Assembly: GCA_030539285.1 (NCBI GenBank) | Contig: JAUNSH010000001.1 | Coordinates: 1 to 64,000, forward strand | Length of the DNA: 64,000 nt | Direction of reading: 5' to 3' | From: Eubacteriales bacterium | GTDB lineage: Bacteria; Bacillota; Clostridia; Oscillospirales; Oscillospiraceae | Shown here: positions 1 to 13,669 of the stretch, in pieces | Layout of the letters: the number at the start of each line of letters is the position of its first letter | How positions within the stretch are numbered: position 1 is the first letter of the stretch | The notes under the pieces: generated by a model | The model's database searches: none | What the model was told of the DNA's origin: nothing | The model's input: only the letters and a program-made list of their open reading frames with translations | Program-made: the position numbers and the translations under genes

Positions 1-2172
<2,172 letters not shown>

Positions 2173-2183
2173 GTGTAGCCTCC

Positions 2184-5861
<3,678 letters not shown>

Positions 5862-5932
5862 AGCCTTTCTTTCGAGTTGTGTGTTGGTTATGATACGCTT
5901 GGCGCGGTTGTCGAATTTGATGAATTTGCTGC

Positions 5933-5961
5933 TTGACAGCCGCCCATTCCTGTGCTAAAAT
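5933..5961 (+). promoter_or_regulatory. Candidate plus-strand promoter inside the rpoB leader
   Basis: TTGACA (5933-5938), a 17-base spacer and an extended TGC-TAAAAT minus-10 (5956-5961) lie on the strand opposite rpoB. No gene follows on the plus strand; a terminator does, at 6065-6087. The geometry is as good as that of promoters in front of real genes in this window. Activity is inference. Confidence 0.5.
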
Positions 5962-6016
5962 GACCATGTTAGGGGGGAATTCCGCAAAAAGGCATAGTAT
6001 CACAGTATGGACAATC

Positions 6017-6045
6017 ATTATACCATCCTGCGCATTTTTTGTCAA
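6017..6045 (-). promoter_or_regulatory. Consensus sigma-A promoter for rpoBC
   Basis: On the minus strand TTGACA (6045-6040) and TATAAT (6022-6017) are separated by exactly 17 bases, a perfect consensus promoter. Transcription would start near 6010 and give a leader of about 150 bases before rpoB. This explains how rpoBC is expressed apart from the rnf operon upstream. Confidence 0.85.
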
Positions 6046-6064
6046 TGAATAATTTCCACAATTC

Positions 6065-6087
6065 CGGGGCTTGCGCCTCGTTTTTTT
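6065..6087 (+). terminator. Plus-strand intrinsic terminator upstream of rpoB
   Basis: CGGGGC and GCCTCG pair (one G-U) around the loop TTGC and are followed by seven T. On the minus strand there is no T run, so the element is oriented for plus-strand transcription although no plus-strand gene is nearby. Confidence 0.55.
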
Positions 6088-6104
6088 ACGCCAATTTTCA
6101 CCAT

Positions 6105-6142
6105 AAAGCGCCGCCCGGCAGGATTCCACCGGGCGGCGCTTT
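6105..6142. terminator. Strong hairpin between rnfB and rpoB
   Basis: Perfect 14-bp arms (6105-6118 and 6129-6142, AAAGCGCCGCCCGG type) enclose a 10-base loop. The ends are AAA and TTT, so either strand gets only a short T run. It probably ends residual rnf transcription before the rpoB promoter. Confidence 0.55.
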
Positions 6143-6305
6143 CAATATTCTGAATCTTTGTTTTTCATAGGGCGGAGTTATGCCCCCGCTCTACGAAGCT
6201 AACGTTTTAGGCTCAACAGCTTGCTGTGGATTCTGCCGGCAACCCCCGGCTCTGTTTCTTGATATATATCTTTTTCTATTTCTGTTTCTTTTTCTATATC
6301 TGTAA

Positions 6306-6344
6306 GGGAGGGTATAGGGTGGTATAGCCCCCCTATACCCTCCC
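6306..6344. terminator. 14-bp hairpin just downstream of rnfB
   Basis: GGGAGGGTATAGGG (6306-6319) and its complement (6331-6344) form a perfect stem 22 bases after the rnfB stop codon. There is no T tract after it in the rnf direction, so it may protect the mRNA 3' end rather than terminate. Next to it, 6256-6305 is a strongly strand-biased pyrimidine tract (purines on the rnf mRNA). The rest of 5862-6366 holds the promoters and terminators listed separately. Confidence 0.5.
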
Positions 6345-6366
6345 TCTTTCGATTGGGGATGTTTCT

Positions 6367-7230
6367 TTACTGTGCGGGGGTAATGACCGGCTTGGGGTCG
6401 CCCAAAGTCTCCACCTTGGAATCCTTGATCAGGCCCTTGGGGCAGACCGTGGCGCACTGGCCGCAGTTGGTGCACTTGGTGTAGTCGATCTGGGCCAGGT
6501 TGTTGGTGATGGTGATCGCGCCGCTGGGGCAGGTCTTCATGCACTTGCCGCAGCCGATACAGCCGATGGTGCAGGCACGGTTGGTGACAGCGCCCTTTGC
6601 CAGAGAGTTACAGGCGATGACCACATTCCGGTCAGGCTCCACAGCGGTGATGATCTTTCGGGGACACACCTGGGCACAGGCCATGCAGCCGACACACAAG
6701 TCCTCGTCCACCACAGCCACGCCGTTTTTCACGGAGATGGCGCCATACTTACAGACCTTGGTGCAGGAGCCATAGCCCAGGCAGCCGAACTTACAGGACA
6801 GGGGGCCGCTGCCGCCGACCTTGGAAGCCGCCAGGCAGTCGTGGAAGCCCTCGTAGGTAGCCTTCATCTTGGCGCCCTTGGTGAGGTTGCCCTCAGCATC
6901 GAAGGTACGAGCGCCGGAGCAGCGCACCATAGCCACCTTCCGGGTCACTTCTTCGGCCTGGACGCCCATGATGGCGGCCATAGCCTTGGCGCACTCGTTG
7001 CCGCCGGAGGCGCACTTGCCCACGGAGGCCTCGCCCTTGAGGACCGCCTCGGCGTAAGCGCCGCAGCCGGCGAAACCGCAGCCGCCGCAGTTGGCGCCGG
7101 GCAAGCAGGCGTTCAGTTCCTCCAACCGGGGGTCCGTCTCAACGTAAAACACCTTGGAAGCGGCTGCCAGCACCAGTCCGAAGACCAGGCCCAGACCGCC
7201 CAGAATCGCAATCGCAATTAAAATATCCAT
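6367..7230 (-). CDS. rnfB: Rnf complex subunit RnfB (multi Fe-S protein)
   Basis: RnfB receives electrons from ferredoxin in the Rnf complex and passes them on at the cytoplasmic face of the membrane. The 287-residue protein has one N-terminal membrane helix (about 3-25), a [4Fe-4S] domain with Cys42, Cys48, Cys51 and Cys56, then ferredoxin-like clusters in CVGCMACAQVCP, CIGCGKCMKTCP and CTNCGQCATVCP, with further cysteines in CLGYGSCTKVC. It is the last gene of rnfCDGEAB and starts 13 bases after rnfA. Confidence 0.95.
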   Translation of the reverse strand: MDILIAIAILGGLGLVFGLVLAAASKVFYVETDPRLEELNACLPGANCGGCGFAGCGAYAEAVLKGEASVGKCASGGNECAKAMAAIMGVQAEEVTRKVAMVRCSGARTFDAEGNLTKGAKMKATYEGFHDCLAASKVGGSGPLSCKFGCLGYGSCTKVCKYGAISVKNGVAVVDEDLCVGCMACAQVCPRKIITAVEPDRNVVIACNSLAKGAVTNRACTIGCIGCGKCMKTCPSGAITITNNLAQIDYTKCTNCGQCATVCPKGLIKDSKVETLGDPKPVITPAQ

Positions 7231-7243
7231 ACACCGCGCCTCC

Positions 7244-7822
7244 TTAGAAAATCTTCAGGCCGGAGAAGCCCATGAACGCCAGCGCCAGCAGACCGGCGGC
7301 GATCAGCGCGATGGGGAAGCCCTTGAAGCACTCCGGGCAGTCGGTCTTGTCCACCCGCTCCCGGACGGAAGCGAACAGAACGATGGCCAGCGTGAAGCCC
7401 AGTCCGCCGGCAGCGCCGTTGACCACGCTCAGCAGGAAGTTGTAGCCCTCCTGCACATTCACCAGTACCACGCCCAGCACGGCACAGTTGGTGGTGATCA
7501 GGGGCAGGAACACACCCAGAGCCTTATACAGGGCGGGGACGAATTTCTTCAGGAACATTTCCACCACCTGCACCAGTGCCGCGATGACCAGAATGAAGGC
7601 TACGGTCTGCATATACTCCAGGCCCAGCATGACCAGCAGCAGGTTAATGAGATAGCAGGCCGCGGAGGCCAGCGCCATGACGAAGGTGACCGCCATGCCC
7701 ATGCCCAGAGCGGTGTCGATCTTCTTGGAAACGCCCATAAAGGGACAGATGCCGTAGAATTTCACAAGAATGAAGTTCTGGCTCAGCAGGGCGCTGAGGA
7801 TAATACCAACGATCGCTTCCAT
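7244..7822 (-). CDS. rnfA: Rnf complex membrane subunit RnfA
   Basis: A 192-residue integral membrane protein of the RnfA/NqrE family with about six hydrophobic helices. The N-terminus (LSQNFILVKFYGICPFMGVSK type) and the motif TTNCAVLGV, whose cysteine takes part in the intramembrane iron centre in this family, are present. RnfA pairs with RnfE to form the ion channel core. Its start codon overlaps the end of rnfE (ATGG..TAA region at 7822), indicating translational coupling. Confidence 0.95.
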   Translation of the reverse strand: MEAIVGIILSALLSQNFILVKFYGICPFMGVSKKIDTALGMGMAVTFVMALASAACYLINLLLVMLGLEYMQTVAFILVIAALVQVVEMFLKKFVPALYKALGVFLPLITTNCAVLGVVLVNVQEGYNFLLSVVNGAAGGLGFTLAIVLFASVRERVDKTDCPECFKGFPIALIAAGLLALAFMGFSGLKIF

Positions 7823-8466
7823 TACTTCGCCGCCTCCTTCTTCTTATTCTTCATTTCCAGATGCTTCATGAGCTTCTGGGAGCCGGCGATGACAAAGCCC
7901 AGCACCAGGAAGCCGCCCACAGGCATGACCATCTGCATGGCGGGGAACTGGGAGGGGATCAGCCGGATGCCCTCGCCGCCGTTCAGGATGCCGCCGCCGA
8001 AGGTGCCCTTGCCCAGCAGCTCCCGGATGACGCAGACCACGATCAGCGCCACGGTGTAGCCGATGCCCTGGCACAGGCCGTCCACAGCGGAGGCCGCCAC
8101 ACTGTTCTTGGAGGCGAAGGCTTCCGCCCGGCCCAGAACGATGCAGTTGACCACGATCAGGGGAATGAACACGCCCAGGGACTCAGACAGTGCGGGAATG
8201 AAGGCCTGCAGCAGCAGGTCAACGATGGTGACAAAGCCCGCGATGATGGTGATGTAGGCCGCGATACGGATCTGAGAGGGGATGAAATTCCGCAGGGCGG
8301 AGATCAGCACGTTGGAGCAGATCAAAATCGCGGTGACCGCCAGGCCCATGCCGATGCCGTTAAACAGGCTGGTGGTGATGGCGAGGGTGGAGCACATGCC
8401 CAGCAGCTGAACCAGCACCGGGTTTTTGGTCAGCAGGCCCTCTTTGAATTGTTTCTTGAAATCCAT
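7822..8466 (-). CDS. rnfE: Rnf complex membrane subunit RnfE
   Basis: A 214-residue membrane protein of the RnfE/NqrD family, about six helices. The conserved pair LGMCSTLA near the N-terminus and VNCIVLGRAEAFAS in the middle mark the family; the cysteines bind the iron centre shared with RnfA. The C-terminus is lysine-rich. It lies 13 bases after rnfG and shares a base with rnfA. Confidence 0.95.
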   Translation of the reverse strand: MDFKKQFKEGLLTKNPVLVQLLGMCSTLAITTSLFNGIGMGLAVTAILICSNVLISALRNFIPSQIRIAAYITIIAGFVTIVDLLLQAFIPALSESLGVFIPLIVVNCIVLGRAEAFASKNSVAASAVDGLCQGIGYTVALIVVCVIRELLGKGTFGGGILNGGEGIRLIPSQFPAMQMVMPVGGFLVLGFVIAGSQKLMKHLEMKNKKKEAAK

Positions 8467-8479
8467 TCAAATACCCTCC

Positions 8480-9028
8480 TTAACCCAGCTTCGCCACGGC
8501 GTTCAGCGCGGCGTTGACACCGGTGCAGACCGCCCGGGAGGTGATGGTGGCACCGGTGAGGGCATCCACCTGACCGCCGTCCTTACTGACGGAGACGCTG
8601 CCGCTCATGCCGGCGAACTGGCTCCGGAAGGCGTTACCGGCGGTGTTGTCCGCGGCGGCTTCCGCGCCAAGACCCGCGGTCTCCGTGTGGCTGACGACAG
8701 AGATGCCCAGCACCTTGCCGGAAGTATCCACGCCAACCATCATGGTAACGGTGCCGTTAAAGCCCGCGGGGGTCACCTCTACGGCATAACCGGACTGGCC
8801 TTTGTAAATGGTGGACACGATGCCGCTGTCGTCGGTGAAGGCAATTTCCTCACCGCCGCCGGGGAGCACCGCCTCCACAGCGTTCTGGGTCTTCTGGGCG
8901 TTCAGCGCCTCGATCTCCGGAGCGGTTACGGCATTCACACAGGCCAGACCCGCCGCCACAACGGCGGTGATCAGCAGCAGGGTGATCGTCAGACGGGCGA
9001 TGTACGCAGCACTACTTTCAGTCTTCAT
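8480..9028 (-). CDS. rnfG: Rnf complex FMN-carrying subunit RnfG
   Basis: A 182-residue protein with one N-terminal membrane helix (about 12-35) and an extracytoplasmic FMN-binding domain. The flavinylation motif is DALTGATITS near residues 155-164; Thr161 is the expected site of the phosphoester bond to FMN. The modification needs ApbE, which is encoded at 39081-40103 in this window. The start overlaps the rnfD stop by four bases (ATGA). Confidence 0.95.
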   Translation of the reverse strand: MKTESSAAYIARLTITLLLITAVVAAGLACVNAVTAPEIEALNAQKTQNAVEAVLPGGGEEIAFTDDSGIVSTIYKGQSGYAVEVTPAGFNGTVTMMVGVDTSGKVLGISVVSHTETAGLGAEAAADNTAGNAFRSQFAGMSGSVSVSKDGGQVDALTGATITSRAVCTGVNAALNAVAKLG

Positions 9029-10023
9029 TGTTTCGCCGCCTCCTTCTTGGGCGCACCGAACTTCACCGGGCGGCCGATCTTGTCAAGCAGGACTGTGCAG
9101 ACGTTCATGCACAGGATGGCGTAGGAAACGCCCTCATTGTAGCCGCCGAAGTAGCGGATCATCACGGTCAGAACGCCGCAGCCGATGCCGTAGACAATCT
9201 GGCCCAGCTTGGTCACGGGGGAGGTCACATAGTCGGTAGCCATGAAGATGGCGCCCAGCATCAGACCGCCGCCGAAGACCTGCGCCGCCATCCAGGCAAT
9301 CCGGTCATTGCCCCGGGGGAACAGGAATGTCAGAATCGCAACAGTGAGGATATAGGTCACAGGAATCCGGGCGGAAATCACCTTCCGGATCAGTAAGTAC
9401 GCGAAGCCGATGAGCAGCAGCAGCGCGGAAGTCTCGCCGACGCAGCCGCCCACGTTGCCCAGGAACAGCGCGCCGATGGACTCGGAGCACATGACACCCT
9501 GATGGAGGCTCGCAAGAGGGGTGGCGGCGGTGACAGCGTCAGCGGTGGAGACGATGCCCGCGGCGTTCTCAAAGCCCACCTTGACCCAGTTGCTCATGAG
9601 CACAGGCCAGCTGAACATGAAAGCACGTCCTGCCAGAGCGGGGTTGACAATGTTCTTGCCCAAGCCGCCGAAGAGCATCTTCACCAGCAGAATGGCAAAC
9701 GCGTCGCCCAGAATGATGGTCCAGTAGGGAATGGTCACGGGGCACACAAACGCCAGCAGCACGCCGGTGACGCAAGCGGACAGGTCATAGGTCTTGCAGG
9801 GCTTCTTCAGAAGCTGGCAGTACAGCCACTCGAAGAACACACAGGCCGCCGCGCTGACCAGAGTGACCATCAAGGCCCGGAAGCCGAAGAAGTAGATGGA
9901 GCCAAGCAGCGCGGGTACCAGCGCGATGAGCACGTCCCGCATGATGGTGCGGGTGGTGACGGGGCTGTGGGCGTGGGGCGAGCTGGAAATCGTCAGCTCA
10001 TAAAAATATTTCATCTGTGCCAT
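9025..10023 (-). CDS. rnfD: Rnf complex membrane subunit RnfD
   Basis: A 332-residue polytopic membrane protein of the RnfD/NqrB family. The early SSSPHAHSPVTT segment and LFGGLGKNIVNPALAGRAF are typical. The second covalent FMN site of the complex is expected at Thr168 in DAVTAATPL; the family motif is usually SGAT or TGAT, so Ala for Gly before AT is a small variation. It follows rnfC by 16 bases. Confidence 0.94.
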   Translation of the reverse strand: MAQMKYFYELTISSSPHAHSPVTTRTIMRDVLIALVPALLGSIYFFGFRALMVTLVSAAACVFFEWLYCQLLKKPCKTYDLSACVTGVLLAFVCPVTIPYWTIILGDAFAILLVKMLFGGLGKNIVNPALAGRAFMFSWPVLMSNWVKVGFENAAGIVSTADAVTAATPLASLHQGVMCSESIGALFLGNVGGCVGETSALLLLIGFAYLLIRKVISARIPVTYILTVAILTFLFPRGNDRIAWMAAQVFGGGLMLGAIFMATDYVTSPVTKLGQIVYGIGCGVLTVMIRYFGGYNEGVSYAILCMNVCTVLLDKIGRPVKFGAPKKEAAKQ

Positions 10024-10039
10024 TCAGATTTCCACCTCC

Positions 10040-11356
10040 TTATTTCTTCACCGGCGCGGACGCGTTGCGGATGGCCTGCTTTGCCACCCGGAAGCCCAGC
10101 ACCAGCGGCACGCTGGCGGGACAGGTGTAGGCGCAGGAGCCGCACTCGATGCAGTCCATAATGTTGTTTTTCTTCATTTCCTCCACGTCGCCGTCCTGCC
10201 ATGCCTTGTACATGAGCACAGGCATCAGCTTCATGGGGCAGGCATCGATGCACTTGCCGCAGCGCAGGCAGTGGGGATCCTCCACAAAGTGGTGGTTGTT
10301 TCTGCCCAGCACCGTGACGGCGTTGACGCCCTTGATGGTGGGAACGTTCAGATCATACTGGGCAACGCCCATCATGGGGCCGCCGGAGAGAACCTTATAG
10401 GGGTTCTCATTTCTGCCGCAGGCCTCGATCAGGTCGTTGAAGGCGGTGCCGATGGGAACCAGCAGGTTCTTCGGCTCCATCAGGATATCACCGGAGACGG
10501 TGACGATTCTCTGGATCAGGGGCATTCCGTCATAGACCGCCTCGCAGATGGCCCGGGTGGTGGCGGCATTGAACACCGCGCAGCCCACAGCGGCGGGCAG
10601 TCCGCCGGAGGGCACTTCCCTGCCGGTAATTGCGTAGATCAGCTGCTTTTCAGCGCCCTGGGGGTACTTGGCGGGCAGCACGTCCACGATGATGCCCTCG
10701 GCGGCGGCGGCTTTCAGAGCGGCGATGGCCTCGGGCTTGTTGTCCTCGATGCCGATATGTCCTTCCTTCAGGCCGAAGATCTTCATGATGATCTGCAATC
10801 CCTTGACCACCTGCTCAGGATGCTCCCGGCACAGCCGGTCATCAGACGTGATGTAAGGCTCGCACTCACCGGCGTTGACGATGGCGGTGTCCACCTTGCC
10901 GATGCCGCCGGAGAGCTTCACATGGGTGGGGAAGGTAGCGCCGCCCATACCGACGATACCGGCCTCGTGAATAATATCCACCAGCTGCTCCGGGGTCAGG
11001 GCATCCACTTCCTCCTGGGTGCGGGGCTTTACCGTCTCGCACAGGGTGTCCAGATGGTCATTTTCGATGACCACGCTGAGCACGGTGCTGCCGTTGGTGT
11101 GGGGCCGCACCTCCACCGCCTTGACCTTGCCGGAAACGGAAGCGTGGACCGGGACACACAATCCCTGATTGTCGCCGATCTTCTGGCCCCTGGTCACCAG
11201 ATCGCCCTTGGCAACCAGGGGCTTACAGGGCGCGCCGATATGCTGCGCCATAGGAATGACTACGATGTCCGGTTCCGGAAATACCTGGGTTTCCTTGTCG
11301 CAAGCGTACCATTTGTTTTCTTTGGGATGGACCCCGCCGAAAAAAGAAAACGCCAT
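10040..11356 (-). CDS. rnfC: Rnf complex NADH-interacting subunit RnfC
   Basis: The 438-residue peripheral subunit carries NAD(H) and FMN binding regions (GMGGATFPTHVKL, GECEPYITSDDRL) and two C-terminal [4Fe-4S] clusters, CLRCGKCIDACP and CIECGSCAYTCP. It exchanges electrons with NAD at the inner face of the membrane. It is the first gene of the operon, as in Clostridium and Acetobacterium. The C-terminus stops soon after the ferredoxin domain, without the long Ala-rich extension of proteobacterial RnfC. Confidence 0.96.
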   Translation of the reverse strand: MAFSFFGGVHPKENKWYACDKETQVFPEPDIVVIPMAQHIGAPCKPLVAKGDLVTRGQKIGDNQGLCVPVHASVSGKVKAVEVRPHTNGSTVLSVVIENDHLDTLCETVKPRTQEEVDALTPEQLVDIIHEAGIVGMGGATFPTHVKLSGGIGKVDTAIVNAGECEPYITSDDRLCREHPEQVVKGLQIIMKIFGLKEGHIGIEDNKPEAIAALKAAAAEGIIVDVLPAKYPQGAEKQLIYAITGREVPSGGLPAAVGCAVFNAATTRAICEAVYDGMPLIQRIVTVSGDILMEPKNLLVPIGTAFNDLIEACGRNENPYKVLSGGPMMGVAQYDLNVPTIKGVNAVTVLGRNNHHFVEDPHCLRCGKCIDACPMKLMPVLMYKAWQDGDVEEMKKNNIMDCIECGSCAYTCPASVPLVLGFRVAKQAIRNASAPVKK

Positions 11357-11408
11357 GTTTCTTCACCTCTTTCAAAACTAGCGGAACGAGCCGCATGTAT
11401 TCGCATAC

Positions 11409-11437
11409 ATCATAACTCACTTTTTCTCATTTGTCCA
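11409..11437 (-). promoter_or_regulatory. Promoter of the rnf operon with an adjacent inverted repeat
   Basis: On the minus strand TGGACA (11437-11432), a 17-base spacer and TATGAT (11414-11409) lie in front of rnfC. Immediately after the minus-10 the bases ATGTAT-TCGC-ATACAT (11395-11410) form a small inverted repeat overlapping the probable start of transcription. It could be an operator, but it matches no site I recognise with certainty (it is not a Rex-type repeat). Confidence 0.6.
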
Positions 11438-11555
11438 CATTTTTTATTCATAACTCACAAAAAACCACGGTTCATTCCTTTTTTATCGATACAGGATGAA
11501 TGAAATGAGCAAATACAATCATCATTTATACTGTAGGGCAGCTCGTCCTCCCCCG

Positions 11556-11653
11556 TGTCATCCTGAGCGAGCGCAGCGAGTCGAAGGATCTACCCGCCTC
11601 CGTCTATCGAACCGGAAAGGTCCTTCGACTCGCTTCGCTCGCTCAGGACGACA
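11556..11653. repeat. Palindromic repeat family 1, copy A
   Basis: The left arm TGTCATCCTGAGCGAGCGCA continues into GCGAGTCGAAGGATCT, and the right arm is its near-complete inverse (AAGGTCCTTCGACTCGCTTCGC and onward), about 36 bp each around a 27-base centre. The same sequence occurs at 13521-13619. Inside each arm GCGAGCGCAGCGAGTC is itself partly palindromic. It occupies most of the gap between DUF6440 and rnfC. Confidence 0.85.
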
Positions 11654-11673
11654 TACCCTTGAGGAAGTACTTT

Positions 11674-11698
11674 GCCCCCGGCTCTGGGAGCCGGGGGC
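11674..11698. terminator. GC-rich hairpin downstream of the DUF6440 gene
   Basis: GCCCCCGGCT and AGCCGGGGGC form a perfect 10-bp stem with loop CTGGG, six bases after the DUF6440 stop. No T run follows in the direction of the gene, so termination efficiency is doubtful. Confidence 0.45.
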
Positions 11699-11704
11699 TG
11701 ATCT

Positions 11705-11899
11705 TTACTCTTCGTATCGAGGAACCGGGGTCACCACCGGGGTGCCGTCGGTGTTCAGCAGGGGCGTCAGCCCTCCCGCATAGCCGCTGGCGGTGAACAG
11801 GTAGTTCACGCCGGTCTGCTTATCCACAAGGATCCGGGTGACTGTGGTCATTCCGCTCTCGGAATAAACCTCGATGAAGCGTTTGTCTTTTTTCGCCAT
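11705..11899 (-). CDS. DUF6440 family small protein
   Basis: A 64-residue basic-to-acidic protein: RFIEVYSESGMTTVTRILVD, then KQTGVNYLFTASGYAGGLTP and a closing DG.PV segment. This resembles the DUF6440 family, short proteins common in Firmicutes with the VDKxTGVNYL core; no function is established. It follows the stomatin-like gene by one base and so belongs to the NfeD-stomatin operon. No signal peptide or membrane helix is seen. Confidence 0.75.
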   Translation of the reverse strand: MAKKDKRFIEVYSESGMTTVTRILVDKQTGVNYLFTASGYAGGLTPLLNTDGTPVVTPVPRYEE

Positions 11900-11900
11900 A

Positions 11901-12815
11901 TTATTCCTTTACAGATTCCACAATGCCGCTGGCCATGCCCACCAGCCCCTGCATCTCGCTGGGAATGATGATCTTGGTGGCCTTGCCGTCCGCGACCTTC
12001 TGCATGGCCTCGATGGCTTTCAGTTTGAGGACAGAATCGTTGGGAGCCTTCTCATTCAGCATTTCCAGAGAATCCGCCATGGCCTTCTGCACCGCCATGA
12101 TGGCCTGGGCCTCGCCGTCGGCACGGAGGATGGCGGCCTGCTTCTCCGCCTCCGCTTTCAGGATAGCAGCTTCCTTCTCGGCGCTGGCCCGGAGGATGGC
12201 GGATTCCTTCTCGCCCTCGGCAATAAGGATGGCGGACTTCTTCTGGCCCTCGGCCTGCAAAATCGCCTGACGGCGGTCACGCTCGGCCTTCATCTGCTTC
12301 TCCATGGAGTTCTGGATGTCCTGAGGCGGCAGGATATTCTTCAGCTCCACCCGGTTGACCTTGATGCCCCAGGGGTCGGTGGCCTCGTCCAGAATGGCCC
12401 GCATTTTGGTGTTGACCACATCGCGGGAGGTCAATGTCTGGTCAAGCTCCAGGTCGCCGATGATGTTACGAAGAGTGGTCGCGGTCAGGGTCTCCATGGC
12501 CGCCATGGGCTGCTCCACGCCGTAGGCGTACAGCTTGGGGTCGGTGATCTGGAAATACACCACGGTGTCGATCTGCATGGTGACGTTATCCTTGGTGATG
12601 ACGGGCTGGGGGGGATAGTCCAGCACCTGCTCTTTCAGGCTGACTCGGCGGGCGATGCGGTCAATGAAGGGGACCTTAAAGTGCAGGCCCACGCCCCACA
12701 CGGTCTGGAACGCGCCCAGCCGCTCGATAACGTAGGCACGGGACTGCTGGACAACGGCGATGTTGCTGACCACAATGACCAGCGCGATGACGATAATGAG
12801 GAAAACGAAAAGCAT
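11901..12815 (-). CDS. Stomatin/prohibitin-like SPFH membrane protein
   Basis: A 304-residue slipin of the HflK/HflC-QmcA type. One N-terminal membrane helix (about 1-20) precedes an SPFH domain (about 20-200, with the typical VVYFQITDPKLYAYGVEQP segment). A coiled coil follows at 205-265, built from repeated AEGEKE/SAILRA/AEKEAAIL units rich in Ala and Glu. Such proteins oligomerise into membrane rings and are usually encoded next to NfeD, as here (31 bases downstream). Role in membrane organisation is family knowledge. Confidence 0.93.
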   Translation of the reverse strand: MLFVFLIIVIALVIVVSNIAVVQQSRAYVIERLGAFQTVWGVGLHFKVPFIDRIARRVSLKEQVLDYPPQPVITKDNVTMQIDTVVYFQITDPKLYAYGVEQPMAAMETLTATTLRNIIGDLELDQTLTSRDVVNTKMRAILDEATDPWGIKVNRVELKNILPPQDIQNSMEKQMKAERDRRQAILQAEGQKKSAILIAEGEKESAILRASAEKEAAILKAEAEKQAAILRADGEAQAIMAVQKAMADSLEMLNEKAPNDSVLKLKAIEAMQKVADGKATKIIIPSEMQGLVGMASGIVESVKE

Positions 12816-12846
12816 AATAAGTACCTCCTGTTCTTCTTTTCAATAT

Positions 12847-13299
12847 TTATGTTACATTTGCGGGAACCTCCGCCGGGGAAACAAAAGCCTTGACGCCCTC
12901 GATCTTATCCACCTTCACCAGCGTCCCCACCGGGATGGGCTGGCCGGAGGTGCTCCGGGCCGTCCACTCCATGGCCCCCAGCTTCACCTGTCCGGCGGCG
13001 GACACATTGTCGATGGCGGCGGTGACCAGGCCCGTGGAGCCGACGATGCTGTCCACATTGGTGGCCGTGACCTTGGGGGTAACGTATTTTTTCACCAGCG
13101 GACGCAGGGCCAGCAGAAGTCCCGCGGACACCGCCAGAAACAGCACCGTTTGCAGCCACAGCGGTCCGTGGGCCAGCGCCGTCAGCAGCGCGGCCAGAGA
13201 CCCCGCCGCGAACCACAGGGAAACCATGCTGACCGTGGATGCCTCCGCCGCCAGAAACACAACCATCAGCGCCAGCCAAACAAATGCAGCCAAATTCAT
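12847..13299 (-). CDS. NfeD family membrane protein (short form)
   Basis: The 150-residue protein has hydrophobic segments at about 5-25, 28-48 and 50-70 and a C-terminal OB-fold domain (about 90-148, IVGSTGLVTAAIDN.. GQVKLGAMEWTARS). It is the short NfeD1b form, without the ClpP-like protease domain of long NfeD proteins. It is the first gene of the NfeD-stomatin-DUF6440 operon and probably acts with the stomatin ring. Confidence 0.9.
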   Translation of the reverse strand: MNLAAFVWLALMVVFLAAEASTVSMVSLWFAAGSLAALLTALAHGPLWLQTVLFLAVSAGLLLALRPLVKKYVTPKVTATNVDSIVGSTGLVTAAIDNVSAAGQVKLGAMEWTARSTSGQPIPVGTLVKVDKIEGVKAFVSPAEVPANVT

Positions 13300-13520
13300 A
13301 GGAATACCTCCTTCCGGGAACGTTCCGTATTATATTGCTTTGGATACGGTTCTATGATAGCAGAAATCTCATCAGCCGTCAATGAACCAAATCATAGGAA
13401 AGTGTGTGTTTTTTATAGATTTCACACAATTTTTACAGACCGTCGGCAGCATTTTACGTTGTTTCAAACAATTTCCAGTTATATTCGTTACAATTTTATC
13501 GATTTCTTAAAAGAAACGTA

Positions 13521-13619
13521 TGTCATCCTGAGCGAGCGCAGCGAGTCGAAGGATCTACTCACATCCTTCATTGAGACACGAAAGGATCCTTCGACTCGCT
13601 GCGCTTGCTCAGGATGACA
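13521..13619. repeat. Palindromic repeat family 1, copy B
   Basis: The same arms as at 11556-11653: TGTCATCCTGAGCGAGCGCA at the left and AGGATGACA at the right end, with a different 27-base centre. The two copies flank the NfeD-stomatin-DUF6440 operon and rnfC promoter side. The rest of 13300-13520 is AT-rich and holds no gene I can support; the NfeD promoter is probably there. Confidence 0.85.
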
Positions 13620-13669
13620 ACCACTCTGTAGCTGTTCCAAACCGGAACGTGGTCGGCAGGGGTCATAAC

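Larger units (their letters stand above)
5968..6087 (+). ncRNA. Candidate antisense RNA over the rpoB leader and promoter
   Basis: A transcript from the plus-strand promoter at 5933-5961 to the terminator at 6065-6087 would be about 120 bases. It has no plausible ORF. It would run antisense to the first part of the rpoBC leader and across the rpoB promoter. Evidence is only the promoter and terminator pair; expression is not known. Confidence 0.35.

Noticed and set aside
13301..13520. A small gene in the AT-rich stretch upstream of NfeD
   Set aside because: No frame with a ribosome site and sensible length was found; the stretch more likely holds the NfeD promoter.
11556..13619. The two TGTCATCCTGAG palindromes considered as CRISPR repeats
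   Set aside because: Only two copies, nearly 2 kb apart with genes between, arms not of CRISPR size, and no cas genes.
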